Below, one piece after another: positions 61,901-64,000 of a stretch of 64,000 nucleotides of DNA. The stretch's first letter is position 1; each line of letters opens with the position of its first letter. The translations under genes and the position numbers were made by a program. The notes beneath the pieces are model-generated. The model made no database searches and was not told where the DNA came from. It worked only from the letters and a program-made list of their open reading frames with translations. The stretch is from Ahaetulla prasina (lineage: Eukaryota; Chordata; Lepidosauria; Squamata; Colubridae), in assembly GCF_028640845.1 (NCBI RefSeq), contig NC_080541.1, forward strand, positions 175,636,502 to 175,700,501, read 5' to 3'.

Positions 61901-63216
61901 ACATATTATAAGGAATTAGTTTACATTCCTTATACATTACATACATTTCTTACATAGCTAATTCTTCCTACAAAGGGAAGCAAGCATTCTATCTGAACTT
62001 GGTAATGTACAGATACATTGCAACTAGGTAAATGTAGACTTGAAAACGGGCTAAATGATGACGGCATTTAAACATAAGTATTGATAGCTTAAAACCATGA
62101 ACTAACTATTGAAGATCAGCAAAATCTTTGTTAACACAACAACAATTCAATGCGAGTGAATTTAATTTTAAAAAATTATCTGAAGGGGGAAATAGGTCAT
62201 TTGCTTGAAGAATACAAATCAGAGGAAGATTGTTACATTACCTGAAAGAAATGCCTTCATCGTCCTTTAGTACACCATAATCCTTAGCAATTAGACGTTT
62301 TGTGTCAGAAACCAGAGGAATGCGCATGCTGCCTAGTCCACCCTGCTTTTTGGGAGTGTTGATCCTTTAGGAAAAGTTCAAGAAAGAGTTCAAAAATTGG
62401 TATAGTTTTTCAAATAAATACTTTTAAAATGATCAATCACAACTGGAGCACCAATGTGCAAATATAAAGTATTTTAGCAACTTTAACAATTGCAAAGAGG
62501 CAGAGATCCAAAACTATCCTCCTTAGTTTTAGTCTTTGGCAGATTACCAAATGTCAGTTCCCATTATATGAATACAGTGGAAACTTTTTGGGTGGTGCAA
62601 TCCAACTGCCCTTGTGCAATATAAATTGCCACAAAAATTCAACAGATCCTTGGTGTTAATAGAGCTACTAGGAGATGGCAGAAACAAATAGGTCCATTTA
62701 GTGTAAGCTTTAACAGACTCTAAAAATCTTTAAAGCTCCGCATGTTTGTGACAGTTATTCAGAGACTCGCTTCTTTTTCACCTATCAGTTTTGCAAGTTA
62801 TTAAGCAGGAATTAGGTTTCATCTCTTCTATATATGAATTGCTTAGTACATGAAATGACATTAGAAATAAGTTAAAGCTTGCTGATGAAATCACTTCAGG
62901 GCAGTTGTTCATTTCACTTGCACCAATGTCTTCCAACCTTTTCATTAAGTGTAAACCACACTAAACTCAAAGGTTTTGATTTGAACAGAAACACACAGGT
63001 TTCTACCATTATCAGAAAAAGCTCTTTGACAGGATGAAAGCCCCAAACCCAAAGATTCTTACCAGGCTAGATGGCAAAAGTGAGAATCAACAGAAGCACC
63101 AATCACCTCACAATTTATCTTCTTGAATTCATCAGAACGGTCACTGAATGAAATAATTTCAGTTGGGCAGACAAAGGTGAAATCAAGTGGATAGAAGAAG
63201 AATACAACGTATTTCC
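58958..63216 (-). CDS. PRDX1: PRDX1 (2-Cys peroxiredoxin 1), last four coding exons, partial
   Basis: PRDX1 is a cytosolic thioredoxin-dependent peroxidase that reduces H2O2 and organic peroxides and also acts as chaperone and redox sensor. Coding exons on the minus strand: 63216-63063 (154 nt), 62364-62242 (123), 60370-60240 (131), 59043-58958 (86 with TAA). Sizes equal those of human PRDX1 exons as remembered, and phases join. Visible: [20 protein letters not shown] with the peroxidatic Cys (human Cys52), [71 protein letters not shown], and VCPAGW with the resolving Cys, ending KEYFSKQK. The YF tail near the end marks the hyperoxidation-sensitive eukaryotic type; the GGLG motif is also present. 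The first coding exon (about 35 residues) was not found before 64000, so it lies outside. PRDX1 rather than PRDX2 or PRDX4 is supported by [11 protein letters not shown] and the SKQK end. Confidence 0.95.
60836..61312 (-). mobile_element. L2 LINE 3' fragment in a PRDX1 intron
   Basis: It opens with TTTA repeats and 'taccgccctatctcccgaagg', then the antisense of the L2 ORF2 C-terminus as in the other three copies, ending at 'ccatggagcgctt'. It is near 60836 in the intron before the 131-nt exon. Confidence 0.8.
61680..61840 (-). repeat. Possible SINE remnant, antisense
   Basis: 'ttttattagatttttgctc', 'agttcaaggcggtgtaca' and 'gcctcaagtcacctagctgg' resemble the antisense of squamate SINE tails. 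Boundaries are unclear. Confidence 0.4.
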
Positions 63217-64000
63217 CTAGGAAAAAGTTGAAAAAGGTGGTCAACAGCACAGAAACATTTTTTTCATAGTCAAATTGGTACAATTACAGCAAGATATACA
63301 GTAATTACTAAGGCTGTGCATAAAATGCAAAGTGTTTTGAAACCAAAACAAACCAATGTATTCTACAAGTTCTGCCAGAACCATTCTGGATTTGCCATGG
63401 GGTGGCTGAAACAAAACTCAGTGGTCAATTCAAGTCTTTTGTTCTGTCCTTATACTTTCACTACCTTTGAGCAATTCCTGCCCTATATTAATGTATTAAT
63501 CAGAACAAAACAGCCTCATTCCATTCAGAATTTGGACCAAAATTTCCAAAAACCTGCATTTTAAGTCAGCCACAGAACATCCAAAAGCATGCACAGGATG
63601 ATTTTGCACAATACCAAATCCTGTATTCCAAAATTCAAATATTAGAGCAATTTTATGGCATCTCTGCAGATGTACTCATTGCTAAACAGCACAAAAGATA
63701 TCTGGTACAACTGAGAATGCTATGTAATCAAAAGTTCTCCTTACTGCTAACCATATTTGTGGGTGCTTCATACACAACTCTATAAAACAATAGGGGCCTA
63801 TACCTCATGCAAGTTTCAGCATAAAAATATCAAACTCCAGAAAAGGTAGTGTATTATTCCTTCACTAACCAATTATGCTACATACTTACCAATTGCCAGC
63901 ACAATTCAGCTGCTGGCTATCAGCTGCAGTAACTACTTAAGGCCAAGGTAAGTTAAAGCAGGTGCTATCAATATAGTGCCTCCCCACACACTTCAATTCT
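63217..64000 (-). other. PRDX1 intron up to the window edge
   Basis: The stretch was read on the minus strand for the first PRDX1 coding exon (starting MSSG, ending SDYKG in relatives) and nothing similar was found. It contains no clear repeat. Confidence 0.55.

Overview
The window is eukaryotic, vertebrate chromosomal DNA, almost certainly from a squamate and most likely a snake. It is AT-rich, has short exons with GT/AG introns, and carries a squamate repeat load: Sauria-type SINEs, tRNA-derived SINEs with an L2-like tail, L2 and BovB/RTE fragments, a CR1 tail fused to an (TTCTG)n microsatellite, many hAT-type short elements with 8-bp target duplications, and a Penelope-like fragment. No bacterial or plasmid-like content is present.

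Six protein genes were reconstructed exon by exon. From left to right: the last coding exon of TESK2 (+, 2659-3674); TOE1 (-, seven coding exons, 9576-14033, 535 aa); MUTYH (+, fifteen coding exons, 16842-29266, 517 aa); HPDL (-, one coding exon, 31353-32591, 412 aa); a selenoprotein P2-like gene (SELENOP2, +, four coding exons, 42273-47373, 264 aa) with an in-frame TGA selenocysteine codon and a strong SECIS hairpin in its 3' region at 48015-48091; and the last four coding exons of PRDX1 (-, 58958-63216), whose first coding exon lies beyond the right edge. TESK2 and TOE1 converge; TOE1 and MUTYH are head to head over about 2.8 kb; MUTYH and HPDL converge.

Three of the genes share an oxidative-damage theme: MUTYH (A:8-oxoG repair glycosylase), SELENOP2 (secreted thioredoxin-like selenoprotein) and PRDX1 (2-Cys peroxiredoxin). 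TOE1 is a 3' exonuclease of small RNAs, HPDL a non-heme iron dioxygenase relative, TESK2 a protein kinase.

The rest (34-42 kb, 48-58 kb and most introns) is repeats. The most unusual items are the SELENOP2 gene with its SECIS; a hammerhead-ribozyme-like core in a Penelope-like fragment (50697-50730, minus); a hAT-type element that carries a coiled-coil coding fragment (54231-54972); a degraded HPDL-like pseudogene fragment beside HPDL; a 1.04-kb direct duplication (49589-50640 and 51501-52536); and a 60-bp inverted duplication across the edge of a hAT element in a MUTYH intron. All identifications were made by reading translations and comparing with remembered family sequences; no database search was run.
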